Shown here in pieces: positions 8,022 to 15,285 of a stretch of DNA of 64,000 nt (its first letter is position 1; every line of letters begins with the position of its first letter). The notes under the pieces were generated by a model that was not told the origin of the DNA, ran no database searches, and was given only the letters and a program-made list of their open reading frames with translations. The stretch is from Bdellovibrionales bacterium (GTDB lineage Bacteria > Bdellovibrionota > Bdellovibrionia > Bdellovibrionales > UBA1609), in the NCBI GenBank assembly GCA_027459485.1, contig DAIDIG010000003.1, forward strand, positions 248,001 to 312,000, read 5' to 3'. The position numbers and the translations under genes are program-made.

Positions 8022-9608
8022 ATGAACACTCAAAATACAAATGACACTCACCAAAACCGAAGTCTTGGGATGCTTTTAACCGGCATAATGGGTCTTGTGG
8101 CTTATGAATTTTATTCGTCGCTTGATACGGCCGAGAAAATCTTATTTTGGCTTATGATGCCAGCAGTCGGCTTTCCGTTGGGCGTACTTCTTTTTGATCG
8201 ATATTCTAAATGGGGAAAAGCAAAAAGAAAGCGAATCGAAACGATAAAAGAAATTCCGCCGGAGCTACTTTTATCATCGCCTACGAGTATTTACTTAGGC
8301 CATGATTTGAATCTAGATATTGATGTTTATTTGCCAGACGAAGTTCGTTGCCGCCACGTTCACCTTGTTGGCGGCTCTGGATTTGGCAAAACCAACACAC
8401 TTCAAAATTTTATCAAGCAAGATTCAGATCGTGGACTTGGCATGATCATTCTTGATGGCAAAGGTGAGATTTCTTTTTTAAATTGGCTAAAAAGTGTCGT
8501 GCCAAAAAACCGGCTTTGCGTATTTGATCTAAGTGATGAAAAAAGCATGGGTTATAATCCGCTCTCGGACGGCTCGCCGCTTGAAGCCGCCCAAAGGCTT
8601 TACTCGTCTCTCACCTGGAGTGAGCCGTTTTACGCCGCGAAAGCGCGGGCAGCGCTTCAAACTATTTTTCAAAACCATTTTAAACTAAAAAAGAAGAATC
8701 CTTCGATCAAGGAATTGGCCGAATATCTTGATACTCCACAAAGTTACAGTTCGATTGCGACATCGCCCAGTTATCCGCCAAAGCTTGCAACGGAAGATTA
8801 TATGGGAATCGCCGGGCTTCGCGATCAAATAAATTCGCTTTGCACGGGGCACTTGGATAATATTTTATCTCCGAGTGATCGCTCAGAAATTAACTTGGGG
8901 TCAACACAAGACGGTAAAGTCTTATACTTTAGACTTCAAAGTTCACTTGCAACGCAGATTGCGTCAAATACTGGAAAGCTTCTTATTAACCACATCAATT
9001 TTTTGGCCGGAACGGCGCATAGAAACGGGCAGGCAAACAAAGCCAAACTCGTTCCAACCTATTTTGACGAGTTTGCGACGTTTGTGTGCCCCGAATTTGC
9101 AGACCTTATTTCAAAAGCCAGGTCGGCGGGCTACGCCCTTCATTTTTCCCACCAAAGTAAAGGGGATCTTGAGGACGTATCAAAAGGCTTTCTCGGGCGA
9201 ATTACCGATAACTCCGCGACCAAAATCATAATGCATATAAATGATCCCGATTCAGCCGATTTTTTTGCTAAATCCTTTGGCACATCCAAATACCAAAAAG
9301 TCACCCAGCGAATTACAAATGCCAAAGACGCCGATGACGCCGAACTTGTTGGTGAGGGGTCGAGTCGCGAAGCCCATAGATATAAAACATCTCCTGATGA
9401 ACTGAAATCACACCCGACAGGAGTGGGTTCGGTTCTTATTGCCCACGGCAAAGACACGGCTCATGGAGCATCTGATTTTTTTAAAATTAGGTTTCCGCCA
9501 ATACCAAAAGAGGTCGAAGAATCTAAGTCTCAAACTGAGACAAATGCTAACCTAAAGTCCATTAATAACTCAGACATTATTAAAATTGATATTTATGATA
9601 AGATATAG
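8022..9608 (+). CDS. VirD4/TraD-family conjugative coupling protein
   Basis: A 528-residue DNA-translocating ATPase that brings the substrate to the channel. Two N-terminal membrane helices (about residues 15-70) precede Walker A (GGSGFGKT, about 117) and Walker B (PTYFDEFA, about 347). The C-terminal motor region carries the conserved HQSKGDLE and DNSATKIIMH segments. GAAGGAG stands upstream of the start. A coupling protein argues for conjugation rather than only protein secretion. It is followed directly by the mobile mystery pair. Confidence 0.9.
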   Translation: MNTQNTNDTHQNRSLGMLLTGIMGLVAYEFYSSLDTAEKILFWLMMPAVGFPLGVLLFDRYSKWGKAKRKRIETIKEIPPELLLSSPTSIYLGHDLNLDIDVYLPDEVRCRHVHLVGGSGFGKTNTLQNFIKQDSDRGLGMIILDGKGEISFLNWLKSVVPKNRLCVFDLSDEKSMGYNPLSDGSPLEAAQRLYSSLTWSEPFYAAKARAALQTIFQNHFKLKKKNPSIKELAEYLDTPQSYSSIATSPSYPPKLATEDYMGIAGLRDQINSLCTGHLDNILSPSDRSEINLGSTQDGKVLYFRLQSSLATQIASNTGKLLINHINFLAGTAHRNGQANKAKLVPTYFDEFATFVCPEFADLISKARSAGYALHFSHQSKGDLEDVSKGFLGRITDNSATKIIMHINDPDSADFFAKSFGTSKYQKVTQRITNAKDADDAELVGEGSSREAHRYKTSPDELKSHPTGVGSVLIAHGKDTAHGASDFFKIRFPPIPKEVEESKSQTETNANLKSINNSDIIKIDIYDKI

Positions 9609-9645
9609 CTGTTCAAGAAACATGATGAATGATAAGTTAAATATT

Positions 9646-10149
9646 ATGAAAACAAGTAAAAGGAACCTTCTATTACAGAGGCAAATTATTGAGAAAAAAG
9701 TCAAGCCGTGGGTTCGTTTGCGTGATAGTTCACCCCCGAAGTCTGGCTGGATAAGGGCAATAAGGGGCGCATTAGGGATGAATACGCGCCAACTCGCAGA
9801 GCGTGTCGGCGTCAATCAGCCTGCCATTACACAACTCGAAAATCGCGAGGCGACCAAAAAAGTGACCCTTGACCTTTTAGACCGAGTCGCATCGGCAATG
9901 GACTGTAAACTCGTTTATGCAATCGTGCCAAATTCGCCATATAAAACCTTAGACGAAATTGTTGATGAGCATGCCAGCCGGTCTGCCGCCAAGTTGATTC
10001 GATCGGTGGGTCACTCGATGCAGCTCGAAGCACAAGGGCTTGATAACGACGATATCAAGCAACAAACAATGCGACTGACACACGAACTAAAATCAAAAAT
10101 TGACTCTCGAATATGGGACGAGCGTTCAAAAAAGAAAGGAGGCAAATAA
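9646..10149 (+). CDS. mobile mystery protein A (XRE-type regulator)
   Basis: The 167-residue protein has an XRE helix-turn-helix (MNTRQLAERVGVNQPAITQL, about residues 45-64) between a basic N-terminus and a helical tail. This architecture, directly followed by a Fic protein, matches mobile mystery protein A (TIGR02612), known to occur with protein B on mobile elements. The start could also be ATG 9622 or 9625; 9646 is chosen because the family begins with the basic helix. A role as DNA-binding repressor or antidote of the pair is inference. Confidence 0.85.
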   Translation: MKTSKRNLLLQRQIIEKKVKPWVRLRDSSPPKSGWIRAIRGALGMNTRQLAERVGVNQPAITQLENREATKKVTLDLLDRVASAMDCKLVYAIVPNSPYKTLDEIVDEHASRSAAKLIRSVGHSMQLEAQGLDNDDIKQQTMRLTHELKSKIDSRIWDERSKKKGGK

Positions 10150-10152
10150 ACA

Positions 10153-10749
10153 ATGGCGGATTTAAAATTTATATATCCGCCAGGTGCGACCCCGCTTGAT
10201 CCCGATGAATCGGCTGGCCTAATACCTGACTACGTTTCAACTCAAGGTGAGCTCAACGTGCTAGAGCAAGAAAACATTGTCGAAGCGCACGCTTGGGCAA
10301 GAAAGAAAGTGCATGGCGATATTTTAAACGTTTCGTTTGCCCTCGAACTTCACAAACAAATGTTTGGGCGCGTTTGGAAATGGGCAGGCCGACCGCGCGT
10401 TTCAAATAAAAACATCGGCGTCAGCCACGAACAGATTAACGCGAAGCTCTCGGCACTCCTTAAAGACACGGACCACTGGATAAAAAATCAAACGTATAAC
10501 TGGGATGAGATCGGCGCACGATTTCATCATCGACTCGTATCTATCCATGTCTTTTCAAACGGCAACGGCCGTCATGCTCGTCTTATGACCGATATTCTGC
10601 TTGAAAAATACCGCCAATCTCCGTTTACCTGGGGTGCCACTCAGAGTTCACTTGAAGTCCAAAGCACCGTTCGAAAAAACTATATTTCCGCTTTAAAATC
10701 CGCCGACCAGGGTGATTTAAAAGAACTTATCCGCTTTGTCAGAAGCTAA
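10153..10749 (+). CDS. mobile mystery protein B (Fic family)
   Basis: A 198-residue Fic/DOC protein with the active-site motif HVFSNGNGRHAR at residues 132-143, complete with the catalytic His and the anion-binding GNGR. Fic proteins usually transfer AMP or similar groups to hydroxyl side chains. The partner gene ends three bases upstream, giving the TIGR02612/TIGR02613 pair. I see no obvious inhibitory (S/T)xxxE(G/N) helix within this protein. The pair resembles a toxin-antitoxin module, but its function is not settled. Confidence 0.88.
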   Translation: MADLKFIYPPGATPLDPDESAGLIPDYVSTQGELNVLEQENIVEAHAWARKKVHGDILNVSFALELHKQMFGRVWKWAGRPRVSNKNIGVSHEQINAKLSALLKDTDHWIKNQTYNWDEIGARFHHRLVSIHVFSNGNGRHARLMTDILLEKYRQSPFTWGATQSSLEVQSTVRKNYISALKSADQGDLKELIRFVRS

Positions 10750-10750
10750 A

Positions 10751-10768
10751 GTCGGCTGTGCAGCCGAC
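10751..10768 (+). terminator. short hairpin after the Fic gene, possible terminator
   Basis: GTCGGCT and AGCCGAC form a perfect 7-bp stem around a 4-base loop directly after the fic stop codon. No T-run follows, so a Rho-independent terminator is only weakly supported; an mRNA-end stabiliser is equally possible. Confidence 0.35.
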
Positions 10769-10870
10769 GTAAGCACACAACTTTAAATCCAGGCTTTCCC
10801 GCTCACAAATTGCCAAAAAATCAAATGGCGCGAAGTTGCAATTGCTGCGCGCTCGACAAGGAGAAAATCT

Positions 10871-11200
10871 ATGAAAACACCGTATCGAATCGTATTCGCC
10901 GCATTCCTACTTTCAATAACCGCTTGTTCAACTTTCAATCGATCTGTCCTACTTGGCGGCGCACTTGGTGCAACTGCCGTCGCATCTGCCGTCTCAGCTG
11001 GTGAACATTCAGCAGGTATCACGCCGAAATCAAATGATATTACAAGCGCCGCGCTCGTCGGTCTCGGGCTTGGTGTCATTACTGCGTCGATTATTCAAAA
11101 TGCCAACTCGCAAGACGACGAAAGTAAGCAATCTGGTCCAAAGATGTACTTTGGCGACTTGCCGCCAAGCCCATTTGTGTTCCCTCGGTCGCAAAACTAA
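10871..11200 (+). CDS. small lipoprotein, element-borne
   Basis: A 109-residue protein with signal sequence and lipobox (ITAC, Cys at about residue 17), followed by a Gly/Ala-rich hydrophobic segment and a short polar C-terminus. AAGGAG precedes the start. In conjugation loci, small lipoproteins often act as VirB7-like stabilisers or entry-exclusion proteins; nothing in the sequence decides between these. It stands apart from the virB block, after the Fic gene. Confidence 0.6.
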   Translation: MKTPYRIVFAAFLLSITACSTFNRSVLLGGALGATAVASAVSAGEHSAGITPKSNDITSAALVGLGLGVITASIIQNANSQDDESKQSGPKMYFGDLPPSPFVFPRSQN

Positions 11201-11212
11201 GGAGGATTGAAA

Positions 11213-11539
11213 GTGAAAAACCGAATACAGTTTACGCTCACTGATGAAACGCTAAAAATCGTAGAAGATACGTTCAAAGAGGTGACCCAAAACTTTAAAA
11301 CTGGCTCGATCAACTATTCTGATGTCATAAACGAAATGATTCTCACCTCAAGGGTTGACGTCAAATCGCTTCAACATAAGAAGACAAATTTGCGTCGCTC
11401 GCTTCGCGTGATGGCAAAAGATCCAAGTATTGATTATGAGGCCGCTATCGAATTGCTAAACAAAATGAAGCCAAAGCCGGCCAAGAATAGCTCGAAAGCA
11501 AAAGTCGAGACGGAGGCGCAAAGTGAAAGCACCGAATAG
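11213..11539 (+). CDS. small accessory DNA-binding-like protein
   Basis: The 108-residue protein starts at GTG 11213, seven bases after GGAGG (11201-11205); a TTG at 11207 is too close to that site. The N-terminus alternates like a ribbon-helix-helix strand (NRIQFTLTDETLKIV), followed by helices and a Lys-rich tail. That layout is common in mobilisation accessory proteins that sit on oriT, but no family is confirmed. Its end overlaps the start of the next gene by 17 bases, implying a shared operon. Confidence 0.5.
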   Translation: MKNRIQFTLTDETLKIVEDTFKEVTQNFKTGSINYSDVINEMILTSRVDVKSLQHKKTNLRRSLRVMAKDPSIDYEAAIELLNKMKPKPAKNSSKAKVETEAQSESTE

Positions 11540-12407
11540 GCCGTTTGGCCGTGGTCCACAAATCCTGTTAACGCTTGCTGAACATGGGCCGCTTTCGGCT
11601 CGCGGACTCACCAGAATGCTCACTCCCACCATTCAACGAAAAAAGCTAAACGAGGCGTTGGGCCGTCTTCTTAGGCGGAATTTGATAATCAAGCTACACG
11701 CCAGGCTATTTGGCGATGGCGGCATCTTTTACCAGATCAACCAAAACCCAAAAGTGTGGGGTGAAGTTTCGCTAATGACTGGCCTTGCAACAAAGTCACT
11801 TTTTCAGCCGCAGTTCCGATCCGTTGAGCTTATCCATTCAGAAGCCTGCGCCATTTGGGCGACGGCGCTTGAACGGCTAAACCCGCACTCGATTTTGCTT
11901 CGCGATTTTTCGCTTCGCAACTCACGGATGGCCAGGCAAATCCTACTTGAGGTCGATAATGACATCGATTTGATTCCAGATTTGTTGATTGCAGTTCTAT
12001 CTGACGACAGAAAGACGCTTGTGTCAGTTGCCGTCGAGATCGAGAGATACATGAAAACGGATTTGCGAACACTAATAAAGCTTAACCGCTTTGCTGCAGG
12101 GTCACGCCTTGATGGAGTGATTTGGCTTTGCGATAACGACGGGATTTCTGAGCGGCTAAAGCGGCTATATAACACTCGCGTGAAGGATCGTGCGCACAGG
12201 ATAAATAACTACGGGAGTAACTTCATGCTGTTTCAAGATGAATGTTTTCCGGCTTCGATACCGACCTTTAGTTTGCAAAATGCCGAAAACAAATCCGTCG
12301 ATTTTAACTTGTGGATTAGGGAACTTCAGTCGAAGAATTTGCATGAGCGCTTTGATGCCAAATTCAATGACCGTGGTGCGGACCACGGACGTTTACAATA
12401 CGCGTAA
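11523..12407 (+). CDS. winged-helix protein with PD-(D/E)xK-like core, possible replication/relaxation protein
   Basis: The 294-residue protein opens with a winged-helix region (ILLTLAEHGPLSARGLTRML, residues 14-33). A middle domain follows with IPD at about 158 and VAVEIERYMKT about 20 residues later, as in restriction-like PD-(D/E)xK nucleases. This arrangement resembles the Replic_Relax family of mobile elements. GTG 11523 follows GGAGG with good spacing. Because no classical relaxase is seen and a large palindrome lies just downstream, it is the best candidate for the DNA-processing protein of this element. The family call is from memory of patterns and uncertain. Confidence 0.5.
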   Translation: MKAPNRPFGRGPQILLTLAEHGPLSARGLTRMLTPTIQRKKLNEALGRLLRRNLIIKLHARLFGDGGIFYQINQNPKVWGEVSLMTGLATKSLFQPQFRSVELIHSEACAIWATALERLNPHSILLRDFSLRNSRMARQILLEVDNDIDLIPDLLIAVLSDDRKTLVSVAVEIERYMKTDLRTLIKLNRFAAGSRLDGVIWLCDNDGISERLKRLYNTRVKDRAHRINNYGSNFMLFQDECFPASIPTFSLQNAENKSVDFNLWIRELQSKNLHERFDAKFNDRGADHGRLQYA

Positions 12408-12455
12408 ATCTGCTAGTCCGGAAGAAAACTAAAAGAAGTTTAGATGTTTAACCAC

Positions 12456-12586
12456 TCCCGCCAGTCCGCCAGCTTCCCCTCTGAAGCTCCGTGACCCCTC
12501 CCTACCTACATTACTAAAGTAATGTAGCATTTCATGCAGCGGTAGAAAGGGGTCACGGAGACAGGGAAGCTGGCGGACTGGCGGGA
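12456..12586. repeat. large nested palindrome, candidate oriT or replication site
   Basis: Perfect 23-bp arms at 12456-12478 and 12564-12586 enclose perfect 13-bp arms at 12487-12499 and 12548-12560. Inside, a 10-bp hairpin with an AA loop lies at 12506-12527. The asymmetric loop continues with about 20 unpaired bases. The outer arms contain GCC/GGC steps (CCGCCAG...). The position between the putative DNA-processing gene and the excisionase gene fits an origin of transfer or a regulated recombination site. No T-run makes a simple terminator unlikely. Confidence 0.85.
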
Positions 12587-12609
12587 AAACCAAAAAGAGG
12601 AATAAAAAA

Positions 12610-12894
12610 ATGAAGCAGTTAGTCCATACAAAATCATTTGTGTGTCCTGCTGAGTCAGCTATAAGATCAAACCCGGTTAGTCAGCTCTTTGAAAAAAAAA
12701 TAGCTCGTGAACATGCTTTACTGGAGAAACCGAGATGGTTCACAACCAGTGAAGCAGCTCAATATTTAAGGGTCTCGGTCAATAGTATAAAAACTATGGT
12801 GTACCGAGGTAAGATTCAGGTTTATAAGCTCGGAAGGCGTAATCGCTTTCTGCGCGATGACCTCGAGCGGCTGATCGTACTTCCAAAACATTAG
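12610..12894 (+). CDS. excisionase-like HTH protein
   Basis: The 94-residue protein carries a MerR-like/HTH_17 helix-turn-helix at residues 40-90 (FTTSEAAQYLRVSVNSIKTM, then GRRNRFLRDDL), as in excisionases and small element regulators. It has a roughly 38-residue polar N-terminal extension. AAGAGG lies upstream. It ends ten bases before the integrase gene, the classical xis-int order, so a role in directing excision or regulating int is likely. Confidence 0.8.
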   Translation: MKQLVHTKSFVCPAESAIRSNPVSQLFEKKIAREHALLEKPRWFTTSEAAQYLRVSVNSIKTMVYRGKIQVYKLGRRNRFLRDDLERLIVLPKH

Positions 12895-12904
12895 GAGGTA
12901 GAAA

Positions 12905-14158
12905 ATGCCGCAAAAACAAGTCTTATATAAAGGAATAAAAAAGCTCGTCGTCACAGTAGCCGTATCGTGCAAGGATCATCCCTCCGGACGATTCCAGCTC
13001 AAACGGACGTATGATAATATCGACGTTAATTCTCCGAAGGCAAATTCGCTTGAACGCGAACTTCTTCGCGCGGCGGAAAGGCAAAAGGCGTTGCGCGAAC
13101 ATCAGGGCAAAACATGGGAAGTTTTACTGAATTTGTACGGCGACCATACCAATACGCTAGTCCGCAACGGTGAATGGTGCCAGAGCCCTCAAACCTTCGA
13201 TGAATCACTGCGGTCAATGTATAAATGGACGAAGCCTTGGTTTGATCTCATCGCGGCTCAAATCAGCGCGTATGATGTGACAAGGCTACTCCATAACATG
13301 AAGGACGAAGGTTGCGCTGATGTGACTTTGCAAAAAATGCGAGCCAATATCAAAAAGGTATTCGAGTTCGGTTTTTTGTATGAGCACGTGCGCGGCATAA
13401 AGCAAAGTCCGACGACTGGCGTGACAATCGCCAGCCGCCGCCGAATGCGGACTGAAATTTTACGCGACGACGAGATCGTAAAACTCCTCTCCTACGCTAA
13501 GGAATACGAACCGACTTGGTATTTTATTTGGGCATTTGCAGTGTATACAGGTTGCCGAAATGGCGAGCTTTACGCACTAAAATGGTCAGATATAAATTTT
13601 GAAGATCGTATGATCACAGTCCAACGGTCCTATAATAAAAAATATAAAGTCGAAAAATCGACCAAGACTGGCGAGTGGAGGCACGTTTCGATTTGCCCAC
13701 CACTTTGGGAAATCGTACAGGAGTTAAAACGGATGCACGACCACGATGTCGAACGCGGCGAATGTAACCACGTCGGCTACGTTCTTCCGCGCCCCGGTTC
13801 CTGGCAAAATGGCGAACAAGCCAGTAAGCTTCGTAAGTTTTGTGAGGAGATCGGCATTACGCCCGTTTGTTTTCACACCCTTCGAGCGTGCTTTGCCACG
13901 GAACTTCTAAAGCGTGGCGTTGCCGTTCCAAGCGTGATGCGGGCCGGCGGTTGGACAAGCGTAAAGACGATGATGCACTACGTGCGTTTATCAGGAATGG
14001 ATGACAAGGGGATCACCGATCCACTTGATTATCGTTCACCTGATCCGGTCGAAGCGAACAAGAAGTTAATGGCCGCAGTCGGAGAAAAGTTTGAGGGCGT
14101 TCACGAAGCTGTGGTAATTCCGCTTATGAGCAGAAAATTGCCAAGTAGCTTGAGGTAG
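12905..14158 (+). CDS. int: tyrosine-recombinase integrase
   Basis: A 417-residue integrase. The N-terminal half holds an AP2-like arm and a SAM-like core-binding domain; the catalytic domain follows from about residue 195. Active-site residues are visible: Arg218 (TGCRNGEL), a Lys in the beta hairpin (STKTGEWR), His324 and Arg327 (HTLRA), Trp350 in the second His position (AGGWTS), and the nucleophile Tyr359 (MHYVR). The enzyme should be active. GGAGG stands before the ATG. It is the last gene of the element, next to the presumed attachment site. Confidence 0.93.
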   Translation: MPQKQVLYKGIKKLVVTVAVSCKDHPSGRFQLKRTYDNIDVNSPKANSLERELLRAAERQKALREHQGKTWEVLLNLYGDHTNTLVRNGEWCQSPQTFDESLRSMYKWTKPWFDLIAAQISAYDVTRLLHNMKDEGCADVTLQKMRANIKKVFEFGFLYEHVRGIKQSPTTGVTIASRRRMRTEILRDDEIVKLLSYAKEYEPTWYFIWAFAVYTGCRNGELYALKWSDINFEDRMITVQRSYNKKYKVEKSTKTGEWRHVSICPPLWEIVQELKRMHDHDVERGECNHVGYVLPRPGSWQNGEQASKLRKFCEEIGITPVCFHTLRACFATELLKRGVAVPSVMRAGGWTSVKTMMHYVRLSGMDDKGITDPLDYRSPDPVEANKKLMAAVGEKFEGVHEAVVIPLMSRKLPSSLR

Positions 14159-14226
14159 CTCGAAAGTACCGACCCTGGAAACCTCTAGGGTCTAAGTGCT
14201 TAAATCGACTTACCCAGTTGCGATGC

Positions 14227-14393
14227 AACCAACTTCAGACACCCATCGCATCTCATCGTTACTCCTCGCTCGCTTCGCTGCGACATGCGATTACGCATGC
14301 CTCACTTCGTTCACTCGTCGCGCCTCGATCTGCTCGGGTCTCTTCGTTGGCACTGAAACCGTTGGTGGCGGCGATGGGTATCTGAAGTTGGTT
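14227..14393. repeat. long inverted repeat downstream of the integrase
   Basis: Arms at 14227-14249 and 14371-14393 match at 22 of 23 positions; the one mismatch would be a G:T pair in RNA. They enclose 121 bases rich in CTCGCTCGCTTCGCTGCG-like motifs. It could be an integrase arm-site array, a strong RNA structure, or a small non-autonomous element. Confidence 0.85.
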
Positions 14394-14421
14394 TTACTTG
14401 AGTGAATTTCGGACTTATCTC

Positions 14422-14461
14422 GAACCTGGAGGTTCACAAAAGTAGCAGGATGCTACTTTTG
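14422..14461 (+). terminator. two adjacent hairpins after int
   Basis: GAACCT-GG-AGGTTC (14422-14435) is followed by CAAAAGTAGCA-GGA-TGCTACTTTTG (14437-14461), a perfect 11-bp stem whose right arm ends in TTTT. The second looks like a bidirectional terminator closing the element and insulating the minus-strand gene that converges from the right. Confidence 0.5.
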
Positions 14462-14523
14462 CGCGCGAGCCCTGAGCGCGAGCGAAGGGTCGAGGCCAAG
14501 GATGGCCGAGACAAATCCTCCGA

Positions 14524-15285
14524 CTACTCAGCCCTTTTCATCGAAAATTCCGCAACCACCGGCAAGTGATCAGACAGGCGCGCCCAGAGTTTTTTGTGCG
14601 GGTGCCAGGCGGAGGCGGCGGCTAAATTGCGAAAATAGATTCGATCAAGCGGCAACACAGGCAAAAGACTCGGATACGTGAGCGCGTAGCGCCCGTTCAC
14701 CGCCCGATAAGCGTCGCTGCAACCGAGTTTGTTCAGCAATGGCTCACTCGCGGTTTTGTGAACGTCGTTGAAATCGCCGGCGAGTATGAGCGGCGCCTCT
14801 TGTGGCACGTGACTGACGACCCGACTCACAATCGCATTCATTTGTCTTTGGCGGTAAGCTTCGAGAAGCCCGAGATGCACGCAAATGGCGTGAAGAGGCT
14901 CACTCGATCGATCGATTCGAATGGTCGCATGCAAAAGCCCGCGGCTTTCGTAAGACGACTCAGAAATGTCGATGTTCTCTGAAGATAAAATTTCGTAACG
15001 GCTGAGAATGGCGTTGCCGTGATGCCCGTGAGGGTAAATCGCGTTTTTGCCGTAGATAAAATGCGGCCACAACTCCTCGGCCAAAAATTCAAATTGCGTC
15101 AGATCGGGCCAATCGGCAATTTTACCTTCGTGGCCCCGGTGCGCCCCGTGAATCTCTTGAATGAACACGACGTCGGGGTCAACCTTGCGAATCGCATCAC
15201 GCATTTGATGCAAAGTGAACTTTTTGTTTCGCCAACCGAAACCCTTGTGGATGTTGTAGGTCAAGACGCGAAGGGACGGGTTCAT
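14524..15285 (-). CDS. endonuclease/exonuclease/phosphatase-family hydrolase
   Basis: The 253-residue protein has the EEP fold motifs in order: LTYNIHKG at the start, DPDVVFIQEIHG (metal-binding Glu), HAICVHLGL, LAGDFNDVH, and a final LSDHLPVV with the catalytic Asp-His. No signal peptide. It overlaps the cardiolipin synthase gene by four bases (ATGA), and this hydrolase-plus-PLD pairing is frequent in bacteria, suggesting work on phospholipids or nucleic acids. Substrate cannot be read from sequence. Confidence 0.88.
   Translation of the reverse strand: MNPSLRVLTYNIHKGFGWRNKKFTLHQMRDAIRKVDPDVVFIQEIHGAHRGHEGKIADWPDLTQFEFLAEELWPHFIYGKNAIYPHGHHGNAILSRYEILSSENIDISESSYESRGLLHATIRIDRSSEPLHAICVHLGLLEAYRQRQMNAIVSRVVSHVPQEAPLILAGDFNDVHKTASEPLLNKLGCSDAYRAVNGRYALTYPSLLPVLPLDRIYFRNLAAASAWHPHKKLWARLSDHLPVVAEFSMKRAE

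Larger units (their letters stand above)
1137..14461 (+). mobile_element. integrative conjugative element with a reduced T4SS
   Basis: The block is co-oriented and tightly packed. It has T4SS genes, a coupling protein, the mobile mystery A/B pair, an accessory protein, an excisionase and a tyrosine integrase, and ends in a palindrome-rich tail. Base composition is visibly more AT-rich than the flanks (khpA on the left, a minus-strand hydrolase on the right). The edges given are those of the first and last element-like features; I could not find a convincing direct repeat to define attL and attR. No classical relaxase is recognisable, so mobility could depend on an unusual one or on a helper. 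Confidence 0.75.
14159..14523. other. gene-free right end of the element, palindrome-rich
   Basis: This 365-base stretch has no credible gene. It holds a long inverted repeat (14227-14393), a smaller palindrome CATGCG-ATTA-CGCATG near 14284-14299, and two adjacent hairpins (14422-14461). A GC-rich tail follows with CCCT...AGGG and GGCCA...TGGCC dyads around 14470-14507. It probably contains the right attachment site, but I could not match it to the left side. Confidence 0.6.

Noticed and set aside
12456-12586. CRISPR-like repeat
   Set aside because: The arms are inverted, not direct, and occur once; no spacer array exists anywhere in the window.
14400-14520. tRNA-like 3' end near the integrase (GAACCTGGAGGTTC)
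   Set aside because: It is a simple hairpin; no acceptor, D or anticodon arms could be folded around it.
940-14530. attL/attR direct repeat at the element ends
   Set aside because: Only short chance matches (such as TTGAGTG) were seen between the left and right borders by eye; not enough to assign att sites.
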